In this document: positions 46,105-58,487 of the stretch, piece after piece
How the letters are laid out: every line of letters starts with the position of its first letter
How positions within the stretch are numbered: the stretch's first letter is position 1
NCBI GenBank assembly: GCA_036971475.1
Contig: JBAIZL010000058.1
Location: 2,203,501-2,267,500 of the forward strand
Source of the DNA: Prosapia bicincta
Lineage: Eukaryota; Arthropoda; Insecta; Hemiptera; Cercopidae
Direction: 5' to 3'
Length of the DNA: 64,000 nt
Program-made: the position numbers and the translations under genes
Notes under the pieces: generated by a model
Databases searched by the model: none
Told to the model about the DNA's origin: nothing
What the model saw: only the letters and a program-made list of their open reading frames with translations

Positions 46105-46751
46105 TTAAGACAGGTTTTTCTCCATCAGTTTTGGTAAACAAAGAGTTCACCTTCAAAGTCCTTTTTTTGTTCTGATAACTGAAGTGGAAAATTGTTTTTG
46201 TATTAAAAAATGTAATGTATTCTGTATTAAAAATGGTTCTACATGTTTTTTAGTTTTTTATTGACTTCTTTATTTTTAGACTGAAACATGTTAAATAATT
46301 TGGTACCCTTTTATTCTGCTAGCAATTAAATATTTGTAGTCTCTAAGAGTATAATGGCTTTTCCTGCTTTTAAGTATTTACTACGATTGATGCCAAATTT
46401 TTTAAAACATTTTGTATTCCTTCCGCTTTACCTCAGAGAACGCCATGAATGGAAATCTCATCTTATTTTGACTGTCTGAAGGAAAGAGATGCATCACGAT
46501 AAGAGTAACTGCCTTGTCTTTTCCAGGCCTTTGCCTTACAAGTGGTACTAATAAAAGTAGGCTTTCAAGGTTAAACTTATTTCATCATTTAATACATTTT
46601 GTTCATTCGCTTAATTATTTCTTTTCAACTTTGCAACTTCCCCTCGTTAAAGCACCGATGTTATACAGGCAGTCAGACCTGTTTTATATTTCTTGAATTA
46701 CTGGACTTAACATATCTATCTCCAGGATGGGTTTCCGCTTCATCTTTTAAT

Positions 46752-47650
46752 AGTCTATTTGAAAAGTAATCACCACTTGAATATTAAAAAAAAAAAACAA
46801 TCAGATAACATACTTAATTATATACATTTGAAAACTACATCTTTCTTCTATTTTCCTACATAACTGGCATTAAGATTTAAACACTTATCATATCGTATGA
46901 CTAACTTGGATAAGTCTTCTTCCAAAAATTCTGCCCCCTGCACATCTAGCTAGCCAGTAAAAGCTCCTTAAGTTCATCGTTCAGAGCCACGATACTTTTT
47001 CATGTGCATAAGGAGATAATATTGCAAGAGTAAACTGTAGCATGGATGGTTGAAAATTTCCAATTAAAATTCTTCCAGAAAATTCTGTGGTTTGTCAACA
47101 AGAGTGAGGCAGAGCATTGTCATGTAAAGACATTACACCGGAAGTTAGTAAGTTACAGTGCTTCTTTTGAATGACCCTTCTTAATAATACAATTCTGAAT
47201 TGATGTTTGTTCCACATTTCATAAATTTTACCACTTTTGTATCCCAGAACAAGCTATTTTCTCAGCAAGTTATTAATTTTATCAACAAGTTCAACACTAC
47301 TACTGATGGCCTCCCGTTCCTTTGTTCATTGAGAATGTTTGTTTGTCCACTTTTAAATAAACAAAGCTAATCACATACTGTCCCTTCATCCTTAATATTT
47401 GGCCCATAAATGGCACAAAGCTCCCTATGAATAGCTGTCGCTGAATATTGTTTTGCTGTAAAACACCTAATTAAAGCACATGGTAGGAGGCTCAATTACG
47501 AGAAATATTTTGCAAAGCTATATAAAATGAACGAGAGCTTGTACTACCTTCTAACTGCCATGGCTGGATCCCGATTGACCTGCCAAGGAACATTAGTGTG
47601 AGAGAGAAAGCATTACCCCACTACTACTGGTGCTATATGCAAACGGCAAC
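46752..47650 (-). pseudogene. mariner transposase relic (SETMAR-like type)
   Basis: Minus-strand pieces from N to C: AKEIHREL-like and DEGTVC-L near 47440-47380, FKSGQTNI-NEQRNGRPS (about 47350-47310), SGVMSLHDNALPHSC (about 47150-47110; the L-H-D-N-A-x-P-H block), YAHE..., NDELKELL (about 46985) and YDKCLNLNASYVGK (46905-46860), the usual mariner end. Frames change repeatedly and the segment between the DNA-binding and D-N-A-x-P-H parts is partly lost. Terminal repeats were not resolved. Confidence 0.78.
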
Positions 47651-47699
47651 TGGTGTCTTTGGATTATTCTGTTTTCCCCATGGTAAATAAATAAAAAAG

Positions 47700-48390
47700 A
47701 GTTTCATCCCTAAAAATCAACACCAAAACCCGAAATTAAAAGTTTCAGAATGACCAAGATTTTGCCCTGGACCCTTCACTTGAATTTTCTTTACTATGAG
47801 ATAATGCAGTCAACAAAAATCTTGTAGTAAACTTAAATTTTATACAATTAAAAAATTTAATTATCCAACAATTTTAATTGTTTCACAATCAGACAGTTAA
47901 AATAAATTTCATAGATGTACCTGAGAGAATAATACAAGAATTGGTTTCTCTAAGAGATTTATATCGCAAAAACTGCTCCCAGAAAAGTTGTTTTTTTTCA
48001 GATAAATCCTTCACAGCTACCTTGTGAACATGCTAGACCGAAAGTGTTACAATAAAAAATTAACCTAAATCTTTAGTGTAGAGCTAGTCATATTCTTGAT
48101 CTGAAACACTTGAGACTTCACATGTCTATGTCCTTAACTAAACTGGATTCATTGGGTCAGATTAAGTATTTTTAGATATCTATATCTAAATAATACTAGC
48201 TCCAAGCAATTATCACATAATGTAGTCACTCAATGTTTCTACTTTCCTACAATTTAATAACGAGTAACATGGCATTTAAAAAGAAACCAGCTTTAACAAA
48301 TAAAGTTGAAATCTTTAAAGCCAGGCCTGAGTTGTAACAATATACTATGATTTACAATAATATCAGTCTTTTTGATGTTGTATAACCATA
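47700..48390. other. no gene assigned
   Basis: 48271-48330 has a short plus-strand frame (MAFKKKPALTNKVEIFKARP) close upstream of the 48397 open segment; its meaning is unclear. Confidence 0.3.
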
Positions 48391-48396
48391 TTATGG

Positions 48397-48582
48397 TTTA
48401 ACTCAGCTGATTATGAAAAGGTTATTGCCCCCATTGTAGGCTGTATGCTCAATATTCTGGTAGAATGTAACAAAAAACCTAGAGGCCCAGAGAAAACGAA
48501 ACTATTCTACAATTTTTACTCTTCTAAAGATACATTTTTTGAAAAACAAAAGTTTGTTTACAAATACAATTTTAATAATTAA
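48397..48582 (+). other. coding-like segment, unidentified
   Basis: A 61-codon open stretch without its own start: FNSADYEKVIAPIVGCMLNI then LVECNKKPRGPEKTKLFYNF. The composition is protein-like in an A/T-rich region. No family is asserted. It could be part of a degraded retro-insertion or a host exon. Confidence 0.3.
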
Positions 48583-48912
48583 TACAAAAAACAAAGGAGC
48601 ATTTGGATCAGATGAAATAAACACAAAGATGTGAGTTAATAAACTCATCTGCTTTTTAATTACAGGTAAAAGTTTTACTCACTATCTATAAATATATCCT
48701 AAATTATTACAAGTAATTTTGAAAAATAGATTGTCACATGTATAATTACACAGAACATTAGACCATAATTTTGATAATGTTGATAACAGTTTCTACCCGA
48801 ATTATTAGCCCGTGTTAACCAACTCTTCAAGCAGAATAGGAGCTCCTATAAACACCATTTGATAAACTGGTATAATAATGTGCAATTTAAATTTTAAAAC
48901 AAGTAAGTACTA

Positions 48913-50017
48913 CATGGAGGTACCCTAAATTAACCGGAATCGTATTGTGTACTATGCATGTCTGCCACACAACTCATTGCCATTGAAATTTTGTCTCTTA
49001 CCCCTTTCCATGCGTGGAAACAAGAAAATGTCGCACGGAGCCAGGTCAGATGATTAAGGTCCATGGGGCAGCTAAACCATACCATTTTTAGCCAAAAACT
49101 GTGTAAAAAAGATGTCTGTGTGTGCTGGTGCATCGTCTTGATGGAAAACCCCATCTCCTGCCTGCCACAAATTGATTTTTACTACACACTGTTGCATAAT
49201 CTTTTTCAGACTTTTAAATAAAACGTTTGATTTGACTGACTTGGGGGGAACAAACTCTAAATGAATTAAACCCTTGGCATCAAAATAGCAAATCAGCATT
49301 GTTTTGATGTTTGACGACATTTTTTTTAGAGTAAAGATAATGTCTTCAATTGACTTGAATGTTGCTTTGTTTCTGGACTGTAATCATAGTAACATGACTC
49401 AATACCAGTAATGTCCTTTGACAGTAATTTTGAATCAGTTTCAAAACACGACATGTTTCAACTCAACGTACCTTTTAACTGTCAGTCAGAGCATGAGAAA
49501 TATACTTGGCAGCAACCCTTTTCATTCCCAAATCTTGCATTAAAATTTTCTGAACGGAGCTCCAAGATAACCCACTATTCTCTGACAATTCATCAATCTT
49601 CTGTCAACAGTCTTTGTGCACAAGCTTTTGAATTTTTTCAATATTTTTGTCATTTTGGGCAGTTAATGGACAATCTAGAACGAGTTTTGTCATTAATCGA
49701 CGTCACCTTTTTAAGCCAAGTAAACCACTCTTACACTTGGGTTTTTCCCATGGTGTCATCTTTGTAAGCTGTTTTCAACATTAAAACACTTTTATCGCCA
49801 TTTTTAAAGAGTAGAAAACAAAATTCAATAGCTCCATATTGTTCACTTATATACATCTTATTATAAAAGAACAAAACAGCACTAGCAAAAACAATCACTG
49901 CAGGTGAACAGAACGAGCCAGATCAACAACAAAGGTTGGCACTGAACTGGCAATGAGTATACAAGCTCCGACCACGGAGTTTTAATGCTATTTTGGTTAC
50001 TTTTGGGTACCCCTTTG
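48913..50017 (-). mobile_element. mariner element, about 1.1 kb, nearly full length but dead
   Basis: TA at 48911-48912 and 50018-50019. The terminal repeats read CATGGAGGTACCCTAAAT and, inverted, CAAAGGGGTACCCAAAAG. Minus-strand transposase pieces: DTMGKTQV-EWFTWLKKG (about 49750-49700), the second helix-turn-helix in shifted frames, MLICYFDAKGLIHLEFVPPK (49300-49240), GDGVFHQDDAPAHTDIFFTQ (49160-49100) and the frame 49154-48930 beyond. The H-Q-D-D-A-P-A-H block retains its Asp. Numerous frameshifts. Confidence 0.85.
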
Positions 50018-50350
50018 TATTATAGGCAACTTTCACATATTAATATATGTATGTCCAGTGTTACTAGTAGAGTCATTAAGACTAAGAACGGCAAATAAAT
50101 ACGATAAAGTCCTATATACAAAAAAGTATTTGATGAGTTAAACTACCAAAATAACTTACAAATTACTTATACGTTACTAAAGGAAGGTTTCAAAAAACTC
50201 TAAACAAGTTACAACATACATGATTAAACCTGTAAAACCATACTATCACTGCAAATAAATCATTTCTAAATTATTAGAAACATAATTGAAAACCTAGTCC
50301 TTTTAATGTTAAATAAAAGTTTTCTATTTTTTTTCAATTTTCCTTGTCAG

Positions 50351-50563
50351 GTGATAATTATTGACAATATAACAACTATGGTCTTCATCATGAAACATGA
50401 AGCCTTTGTCAAGAAACGCATCACTGACCTAACTCCTCATCCAATCCCCATTTACATAAATTTTAATTGGTTTGAAGAGAAGAGACTTTTAATCGGCAAG
50501 AAGAGACTTCTCTCCAAAAACACTTTCCAGCTCAAAGAACTATTATTGGAGTACAAAATTTAA
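50351..50563 (+). other. possible terminal exon, unidentified
   Basis: After a strong pyrimidine tract and AG (ttttccttgtcag) 70 codons stay open to TAA: VIIIDNITTMVFIMKHEAFV then KKRITDLTPHPIPIYINFNW and so on. No recognisable domain. The upstream partner exon is unknown. Confidence 0.3.
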
Positions 50564-51705
50564 AAATGTGGATTTGTAAAGTTGGAGGGGTACAATTTAC
50601 GTAGTAACAACAGTTGGATGTATCCTAATAGTGGTGTCTATGTAAGACGAAGAAGGCAGCTCTAGTTCCACTTACCTCCATCCCAGATACAAACATGACT
50701 TTTTCTCTACATAAATCAATCTGAATGTAGTGCCTCCATCAATGACACACTATTTTAATGTTTATTTTTATAATAATAGTAATACTCCAAAAAATTTATT
50801 TCTAGCCCTGTAATATCTTAAGAACCTTGAAATCTGAGCAATCCCCATTGAAACACTGTAAAATCTTCAGAGCCTATTTTCAAAAATAGAAAAAGGGGGA
50901 AAATTCTTATATTCCATTTCTATATAAGAACCCGTGTACAAATAAAATCAGTTATACTGTGGATCCTTTCTTTTTATATCTATTATAATTTTCAGACATA
51001 AATTTAATTAAATTTTCAATAAATAGTATATAAATTATGCAAAACTGGAAATTTTTATTTTACAGCAATGATACAATAGGACAAAATAACAAACAAATAA
51101 CTTAAAACATAACATAAACTGATAAATTAGCAATTATATGTAAACTGATGTTTAATTATCATTTATCACTTTATCAACTGAAAACTTTTCACTTGGATTT
51201 TCTAAGATAAATACTGAGTTTCTAAAACTCTATTGGTAGAACATTCAAAAAATGTAGACGTTAACAATAAAATGACTGTATGCAAATCTATAGAAATTAT
51301 ACACAAAAAATATTGTTTGCAATTAAATATGAGCAAAATTTAATTACTGTAAAATCTGGTTTAATCTTAAAAACTTTTTTTTATAGATATCAATCAATAG
51401 CTATAAAATATTATTATTAATAGATGGATAAAAATACAACTACACAAATAATTATTTTTAAATTTATTTTTCTTATATTTAGTTTTACTTTGTTGTAATT
51501 GCTAATCTACATAATACATTCAACAGCATAGAAAAATATACTAAAATACTACATCAATACATTCATCATAAAAATATAATGAATTTTGTAGAAAATTACT
51601 ATATGCTTATTAATCTCTAATAAACAACAATAAGGAAACAAATGTGAACAGCCTAGTTTGTGAAGTAAACTGCCTTGGAATACACTGTGCTAAGCCAAAT
51701 ACAAA
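50564..51705. other. no gene seen
   Basis: 50670-50740 shares a short diverged block with 55255-55315 (cttacctcc ... ctacata), perhaps a dispersed repeat. Confidence 0.35.
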
Positions 51706-51930
51706 TTTAAGTTGCTTGATGTAATCATCTTGAATTCACTGATTAAACTAATTTTAAAATACTTAACTAAGTGAATACGTAATTGCTTACTTGCTTATTA
51801 CTAACCGAGTAGAATTTACTACTTGCTTATTAATCGAGTAGAGGGTTAGCTTTGTAAAAGGAACGAATGTTTTGAAACACGTCAACAAGTAAGCAATTAC
51901 GTATTCACTTAGTTAAGTATTTTAAAATTA
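51706..51930. repeat. foldback repeat family, copy 2
   Basis: Left outer arm ttgcttgatgtaatcatctt ... cactgattaaac, then aaaatacttaactaagtgaa ... cttacttgc, a loop with gtagagggttagctttg, and the inverse ending gtattcacttagttaagtat at about 51925. The outer arm is the reverse complement of the right end of copy 1. Confidence 0.82.
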
Positions 51931-53032
51931 CACAAATTTAACTTTAAAACTAACAGTCATATTGATTAATCTCAAACAAAAACAAATTTTAACTTACATT
52001 TACAACAAAATATATTTGCATACAATAACATTTATTTTATAACTTAAATTATTTTACTTGCATAATTAAGTACGCCAATACGCCAATTACTAATTGTTTT
52101 ATAACAAGAAAAATTTAACAAGTTTTTGTATCCAAGCACAGTTCTGAGAGTTATAAATATTAAATTACAACTTTAAAACTAATACACTTTGGTGCATATA
52201 TATTATATTCGCTTAGAAACCTATTCCAATCAAAACAATAGCTTGTAAATCAATTAATCTGTTCTTTTCCAGATGAATAAATTTTGCAATTTGTTTTCTA
52301 ATAAAAATTAAATATTTTTAATTTGAAAGATAAAGACTCAATAATTTTTTTTTATTTATAATTTATTTAGAATTCAAATACACAACACATTAATAGCACT
52401 TTTAATATAATTATATACTTGAAAATAATATAAAACTATATATTTACTTATGGCTATATCTTACTTTTCCACACTGTGTTGTTTAACTTTTTAAAACAGC
52501 TACAATATTATTGTGGACCAATAGATTTATTGTGTAACTAATTTTTAAAAATGTGTCCTGTGAATATGGATGTGCATATGTATTTAAAAGCTGAAAACCT
52601 ACAAATAAAAAAAATTTTATCACCAGTTTTCTTTCATAAATATTTTTAATTAATATTAGTTAATTATGTAATAAAAAAAAAATATTATTATTTTTACTCC
52701 CCTTTGCAATTTTAATTTCATTACTCTTAACAACTTGAATTGACTGTGACTTTTACTAGAATGGAGTTTAGTTAGATAGTTATGTTTTCTGTCCTGTGTT
52801 GGTTGTTTAAAATAACTAAATGGTCATGAGAATATCTAGTTCAAAATAATACATTCCAGGAGATATTAATTATGAAAGATCAATTTTATTACTTTATACT
52901 TATTTTAAAAACATCAAAAAAATTTCAGTAGTACATCGATAATATGGCTACTACTACTAGGTTACTCTGATTGCCTTAAAAGAGGAGTATAAATCATTGC
53001 TGTAGTTATTTTTTGTTTTTTTTAACATTCAC
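51931..53032. other. no gene seen
   Basis: Very A/T-rich, with no supported features. Confidence 0.4.
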
Positions 53033-55398
53033 CTCTTCTATAAATCAAACTTTCCATTTCGATTTCTTCAATCCTGCTTTTTATAAACTGAGCAAAATTA
53101 CGCTTATTTTCTGTAAATAAAAAGAGTCATAGGAACCGCTTGCTACAAATTCTCTTTATTTTATCAAAAACATTCTCCTCTATTGGTTAGACAACTGCAG
53201 TAATAAGCTGGAAATGTACTTTACTACTTTAATAAAGTAGTAGTTTGATTAAGGGATGATTATGGAAGAATTTTGTAATCCTTAGGGTAAATCCATTTTT
53301 AAAACAACTAAAAAAATTGCCTAAAATTAAGCAAAAAGACGTTCAACATCTTTCTTAGATGTGTACAGGGTGCAGTAGAAAAGTAATGAGACTGGCCGTA
53401 GCACTGCGCCCCAGTCGCTCGCAGTGCGGTCTCCACCGGCAGACATGATGGTGGGGGGTCTGAGCTAACAATAAAACCAGTTCACAGTCGCATCATAGCT
53501 CTGGCGCAGTGAGGGTAGACCTTCGTGTATACGTTGTTTGCGTGACCGTGACACTTGTGAAAACGCTGAAGATGGATTGCTCGATAGAACAGCGGTGTGC
53601 AATCAAATTTTGCTTTCGCTTGGGCAAAACTGCTTTGGAAACTTTTGCTATGATTACGGAGGCCTACAAAGAGGATGCCCTATCAAGAGCTCAAGTGTTC
53701 CGGTGATTTAATGAATTTAAAAACGGGAGGGAATCCGTTGAAGACCTGGAACGATCTGGACGCCCCTCAACGAGCCGTGTGGATGAAACGGTGGCCAAAG
53801 TTAAAGAAGTCCTGGACTCCGACCGTCGTTTAAGTCTCAAAATGATCGCTGATGAGGTCTCCGTGAATAAATTTACGGTCCACCAAATTGTTACACAAGA
53901 TTTGATGATGAGGAAAGTTTGCGCAAAATTGGTTCCCCGAGTGCTCACCGCCGAACAGAAGCAACGACGAGTGAACATTTGCTGTGAGATGTTGAATGAA
54001 TTGGAAGGTATTCGGAAAGTAAAAAGATGCCTGAAGGGTCATCGTTTTGACGATATTTCGGATATCCAATGTGCTGTCACGAGGGCACTAACAGGGATAA
54101 CTCCAGCGGACTACAGTGGAGTCCGAAAGCTTCAGTATGAAGCTTGGAAAACACGCTGGCAATGAAGTGTCGACGCCCAAGGCGACTACTTCGAAGAATA
54201 TTAACGTTTTGTACAAATCGGTTCAATAAATTTGTTTTTCTAGTTGAGTCTCATTACTCATCTACCGCACCCTGTACTCATGGTTTTGTTCTTTCCAATT
54301 GACAACAATTTCAATCTGTGATTCCCAACATAGTTGCAATTCTCTATTTGGTAACTTTAGACTCAGACCAGTGAAACACATAAAGCACTAGTTAGTTTAT
54401 GGTGCCCTAAATAGCATTGTATAAGTTATTTACAGAATCATCTTTTTAAATGTTTCCTTAATACATTTTTCTTTAAAAAAACCCTGCAGTCACTAAATCC
54501 GAGAAAATTAATATTCATGTTTTTATTTGAGCACTCGAGATAATCATTGAACAAATGACAAGCTGGTTGCATACCTAGTCAACAGTTGTTTTGCTCACTT
54601 AAACATTAAATGTGAGGACTTTGTGTCTCACAGCACTACAGGCTTGATGGGGTAACAACAACTCGATATTCAACTGACTTGTCATTTGTTCAAATCAGAG
54701 GAAAGTTTTTTCCTAGGATGTCTAACTCTTAAATCCCATTCCTAAGCCAATGAGTGGAATCTTTCAATCCATTAGGCTATTTATACTGAATTTTGAGGTG
54801 TTTCACAAATCTGTTTCCCAAAACTTTTGCTTTGATTGAACCTTGTGTACATTATTAGTTTTAAAACTTTATTGTTTCCTGAACATGAAAGTTTCATTTA
54901 AAATCATTTCTTCAGAATGACTTTTTAACAAAATGTTTTCAGATAGACTCGTTTAACGTTTATCAAAGAAGCTCCTACTTACTTTGTAAATCTTTGTAAG
55001 ATATATTTTCAACTTTTAAAAATTGCTAAAATTAATCATATAATTTTTTTTCATTTCAAAGGTTAAAAAAAAGTTTTTTTAAACTTGATACCATCATAGA
55101 TACAAAACCGTAATGAGTTACAAAAAACAAAACCAACTATATATTACTAACATGTATATTCTACCTTACACAAACAAAAACTTTGTACACACACCAAGAT
55201 CTCTGTTAAGGTCAATAACCTCATACAATCAGCAGGATAACAGATGAACAGGCAACTGTGTCTTACCTCCACTGTCTCTTATCCTTTCCCTACATACACA
55301 AATTGAACATGGCTAGTTTTACAGCAAATTCAATGTTTTCAAATAAATATATAAATATTCAGAGTACATAATTATGAAGATTTACCAAGCACAGACAT
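53033..55398 (-). CDS. candidate 5' end of an unidentified host gene (two exons)
   Basis: Start exon 55398-55386 (ATG TCT GTG CTT G|gtaaat, preceded by gaacaaa) and exon 53110-53033 (acceptor ctttttatttacag, donor GAAGAG|gtgaat). Phases join to MSVLENKRNFAQFIKSRIEE then IEMESLIYRR. The internal exon is a convincing coding segment; the 13-nt start exon is less certain. The protein was not recognised; the segment is charged and probably helical. The intron contains a mariner element (53366-54274). Downstream exons were not found. Confidence 0.4.
53366..54274 (+). mobile_element. internally deleted mariner, 909 bp, fairly young
   Basis: TA at 53364-53365 and 54275-54276. Termini CAGGGTGCAGTAGAAAAGTA and inverted CAGGGTGCGGTAGATGAGTA continue matching to about 28 bp. 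Transposase frame from 53572: MDCSIEQRCAIKFCFRLGKT, one TGA at 53704-53706 where Trp is expected (VFR-stop-FNEF), two helix-turn-helix regions (RSGRPSTS, RLSLKMIADEVSVNKFTVHQ) to NELE near 54005. There it jumps in frame to the C-terminal part (RCLKGHRFDDISDIQ). The whole DDD catalytic core is missing, so it depends on another copy. Confidence 0.9.
54547..54692. repeat. small foldback, 146 bp
   Basis: ttgaacaaatgacaag at the left and its exact inverse cttgtcatttgttcaa at the right, with partial complementarity inside. Confidence 0.7.
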
Positions 55399-55822
55399 TT
55401 TGTTCACTATTCTATTAAATATAAATTCACTTCATATCACTTACTTGAATGATTTTTTCTCATTTTTCTCCATTAAAATTAAATAATTTTTATAAAGATA
55501 ATCTAGATTGTTTAAATCCAAATTATTAACGTTTTAATGTATTTTAATTAGGGAGAAAAAACATGAAAGTTGTAAAATAAAACAGATTTATAAATAGTTT
55601 TCATTTTTATATAATTTACACTTACAATAAATATTTATAAATATATATTTGTTTGAAAACCAACTAAGGTTTAATAAAGGTCTAGATCAATCTTCTAATA
55701 ACAATTTTTGTTATTACATTTATTTAGTTTGACTTCAACCAAGGAAAAGAAAATAAACACCATTAAAAAATTAACAATTTATATATCTATATAAAAAATA
55801 TAACTTAAAATTATTTGTCAAA

Positions 55823-57751
55823 TCATGTCCTGTCCAATTTGTCCGGAATATTGAACAACTGTATCGGCAATGGAGTACAATGAGTGGATGCATAGTCTAC
55901 TAAATACTTACTTGCCTGCAACATAATAACAATAAGTTTAAATATTTCCTGCATTTTTATTTCATGTAGAACAGCTTTACAGTAATTTCACACAATTAAA
56001 AATCAATGAAACTGTTATTTATTAATGATGGATTGTTTGAGATTGAGCTTCAAACCAACTAATTATCTATAAAAATTAATTACTTTAATTATTCTTTTGA
56101 GAAGCTGTGCAATATAAGTAATACAAAATTAATAACCACGACTTCTTCAAAATTAATTTATAGTTAATAAATTAAGTAAACTTTTTTAAAAGTTGAGAAT
56201 ATTTGTTTGTTATTGTGTTTATTATTTAACTGCTTTGAAGATTAAATTATAAGTCACATGTAAATACCATTCTAAATAGTAATAGGACTAAATTCAAAGC
56301 AATTCCAGTTTATTTAATGTTTGGATAGTTCTTGAACAGTACATATTTCAAAAATGAAACAATATGTAACATTTTAAAATCTAATTTTATTTACAACCTA
56401 ATTTTATTTTTATTTTAGTAACAAATATTAAAAATGTTTTATTAGCAAAGAATTACTATAATCTGTACTGGTTTTTACAGTGTAAAAAACCTTTCTTCAC
56501 TTTTAATTTTTTTGTTATAGTTTTTCTTCCCAAAAACATTCTCTAGTCTTTATCTGTATCATTATATTTGTCATATGCAGACAAAACTGGAAACAAAAAC
56601 GTTTAGTCAAAATAATAGCCATAGCATTTCAGTGTCTTTTCATGTCTATGAAAAATACATTTATTTCTGAAATCCAAGTAAAGAATTTGGGTTTTCGAGA
56701 AGTCTGATCTTCAGAAACCCTCAAATAAATTTGTAAATGGTGTTTTTCTAAATATCCAGTAAGGTTTAGATGATATGTTTAATATATTTTGTTAAATGCC
56801 TTGTCTATAACAATATCTAGCATTAGCAGCTAGAATCCAATGCTCTATAAATGACACTAGGTTGGTTTGACAAAATATCCTTTATGTTTGTGTGTGTGTG
56901 AAAATTACTCAGAGTATTTTTCTAGAATTAACATTTTACAATAAACTCACCTCTATAAACTTTGTATATACATTCAATTTGTTTAAAGATGTATTTAATG
57001 GCTAGAAACTGTGTTTTTATCAGCTAGTGAAATTTCAGTTTGGCCAGATATTATTTATTTAAAAGAGTTAGTCCTTATATTTACTGTTTCATAACTGCAG
57101 GTAATATGCAGCATCAAATTACTAAGGTTTATTAAAAAGATTTACCAAAATATGAATATATTTTGGTATGTTTCTAAAAACAATGTAAATGCATTTTCAG
57201 ATTTCAAATCTAGTTTTAATCAACCAAGTGTTGTTAACTGCAAAGAAACTCATGATCAATTTAAGAAGCAAATTTTATATTAATTAAAACAACCTCTCAC
57301 CACAAATTCAACAAATTTTATTTTAACCTTATGTACATTTCGACTACAAAGTAATCATCTTCAGAGGTATTTTTACTCTATTTATTTGTTATTTGTAAAA
57401 ATACCTCTGAAGATGATTACTTTGTAGTTGAAATGTACATAAGGTTAAAATAAAATTTGTTGAATTTGTGGTAAGAGGTTGTTTTAATTAATATAAACAT
57501 TTACGCCACAGTTGCTTTAATTTGTTGTAAGCAAATTTTAGTTTATAGATGTAGAAAAATTACAGTTTCCAAATTTTTCAAAACATTAATATATTAGCAA
57601 CTTACCAAGAAAATGAGTAGCTGAGACTTGAATTTACTATACATGTTTTCTCCTAGCTGAGAAGGAAATGAGCTAGGATTCATTCTGCTATATGAGTCTA
57701 GTGCTTCTCTTGCTTTCTCTTCACTCACAGCATACTTAAGCCATACATCTC
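55823..57751 (-). CDS. 3' end of an unidentified host gene (two exons)
   Basis: Exon 57751-57606 (acceptor ataaatag|GAG, donor TTCTTG|gtaagt) and terminal exon 55915-55823 (acceptor attatgttgcag|GCA, stop TGA). Phases agree and 78 codons stay open: DVWLKYAVSEEKAREALDSY, SRMNPSSFPSQLGENMYSKF, KSQLLIFLASKYLVDYASTH, CTPLPIQLFNIPDKLDRT. The sequence looks like the helical C-terminus of a conserved cytoplasmic protein, but I do not recognise the family. Upstream exons lie beyond 57751 on the minus strand and were not found. The 1.7-kb intron holds a perfect palindrome (57277-57498). Confidence 0.6.
57277..57498. repeat. near-perfect palindrome, about 100-bp arms
   Basis: atattaattaaaacaacctc through atcatcttcagaggtatttt is inverted almost exactly after a loop of about 18 bp (centred near 57384). 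Each arm contains ctctgaagatgattactttg followed by tagttgaaatgt. Confidence 0.93.
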
Positions 57752-58400
57752 CTATTTATACAAGTAATGTATATTTTTTGTAAGCATGTACAGGTATTTA
57801 AAAATAAGTATTTTACTTTATACAACACAACATAACCAAAACACACATACATGCACACACACAGCTTGTATGACCGAAATTTAACTACAATGTTGATTCT
57901 ATTAAAACGAAGATTAAATTTATTTGGGAATATATTCTACCTTGTTAGTTGAACTGCAGAGCAAAACAGAAGTAAATAAATTAATTAATCAAATAAAATT
58001 ATTTAAAAAATTCTTTTGAATATTAATTAATACAAATATTTTCAATTTCAGTAAAATCTATATTTAATTTCCAAAACAAACTGTAGATTGTACTCTAATA
58101 AAATGTCATTGCTTTTTTTAAGTTAAAAAAATTATAAAAAAGATGAAATTAAACAAAAATAAAATCTTTAGTTTACATTTTTTTAAAAATTAATATCATA
58201 AGTATGTTTTGTGTGAGTATGAAATGTTGTAGAAAATGTAAATTATTCTCTTTTACTTTTTAAAATGAGATATATCTAAAAAAAAATTTTTTTAATAAAC
58301 ACTAAAGCAAGTTCAATTCTTGAAAGTTTTTTTTTAATATACACTGGACACTTATTAAAACTGTTAAAAGAAAGTTATTGAAAGGAGACAAGATGATGGT
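57752..58400. other. no gene assigned; possible divergent promoter region
   Basis: Lies between the minus-strand exons ending at 57751 and the plus-strand signal-peptide exon near 58488. A/T-rich; no motif confirmed. Confidence 0.25.
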
Positions 58401-58487
58401 GCAGAACTACAGAGAAAGCATTCATGACCTAGAAAGTGGAATGCTCTTTGTTCAGGAATATCAGTTGCCTCAGAACTATCAACAGAA

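Noticed and set aside
50660..55320. Exon-like blocks before cttacctcc at 50676-50750 and 55255-55310
   Set aside because: The two are diverged copies of each other and neither gives a convincing spliced protein; a dispersed repeat is more likely.
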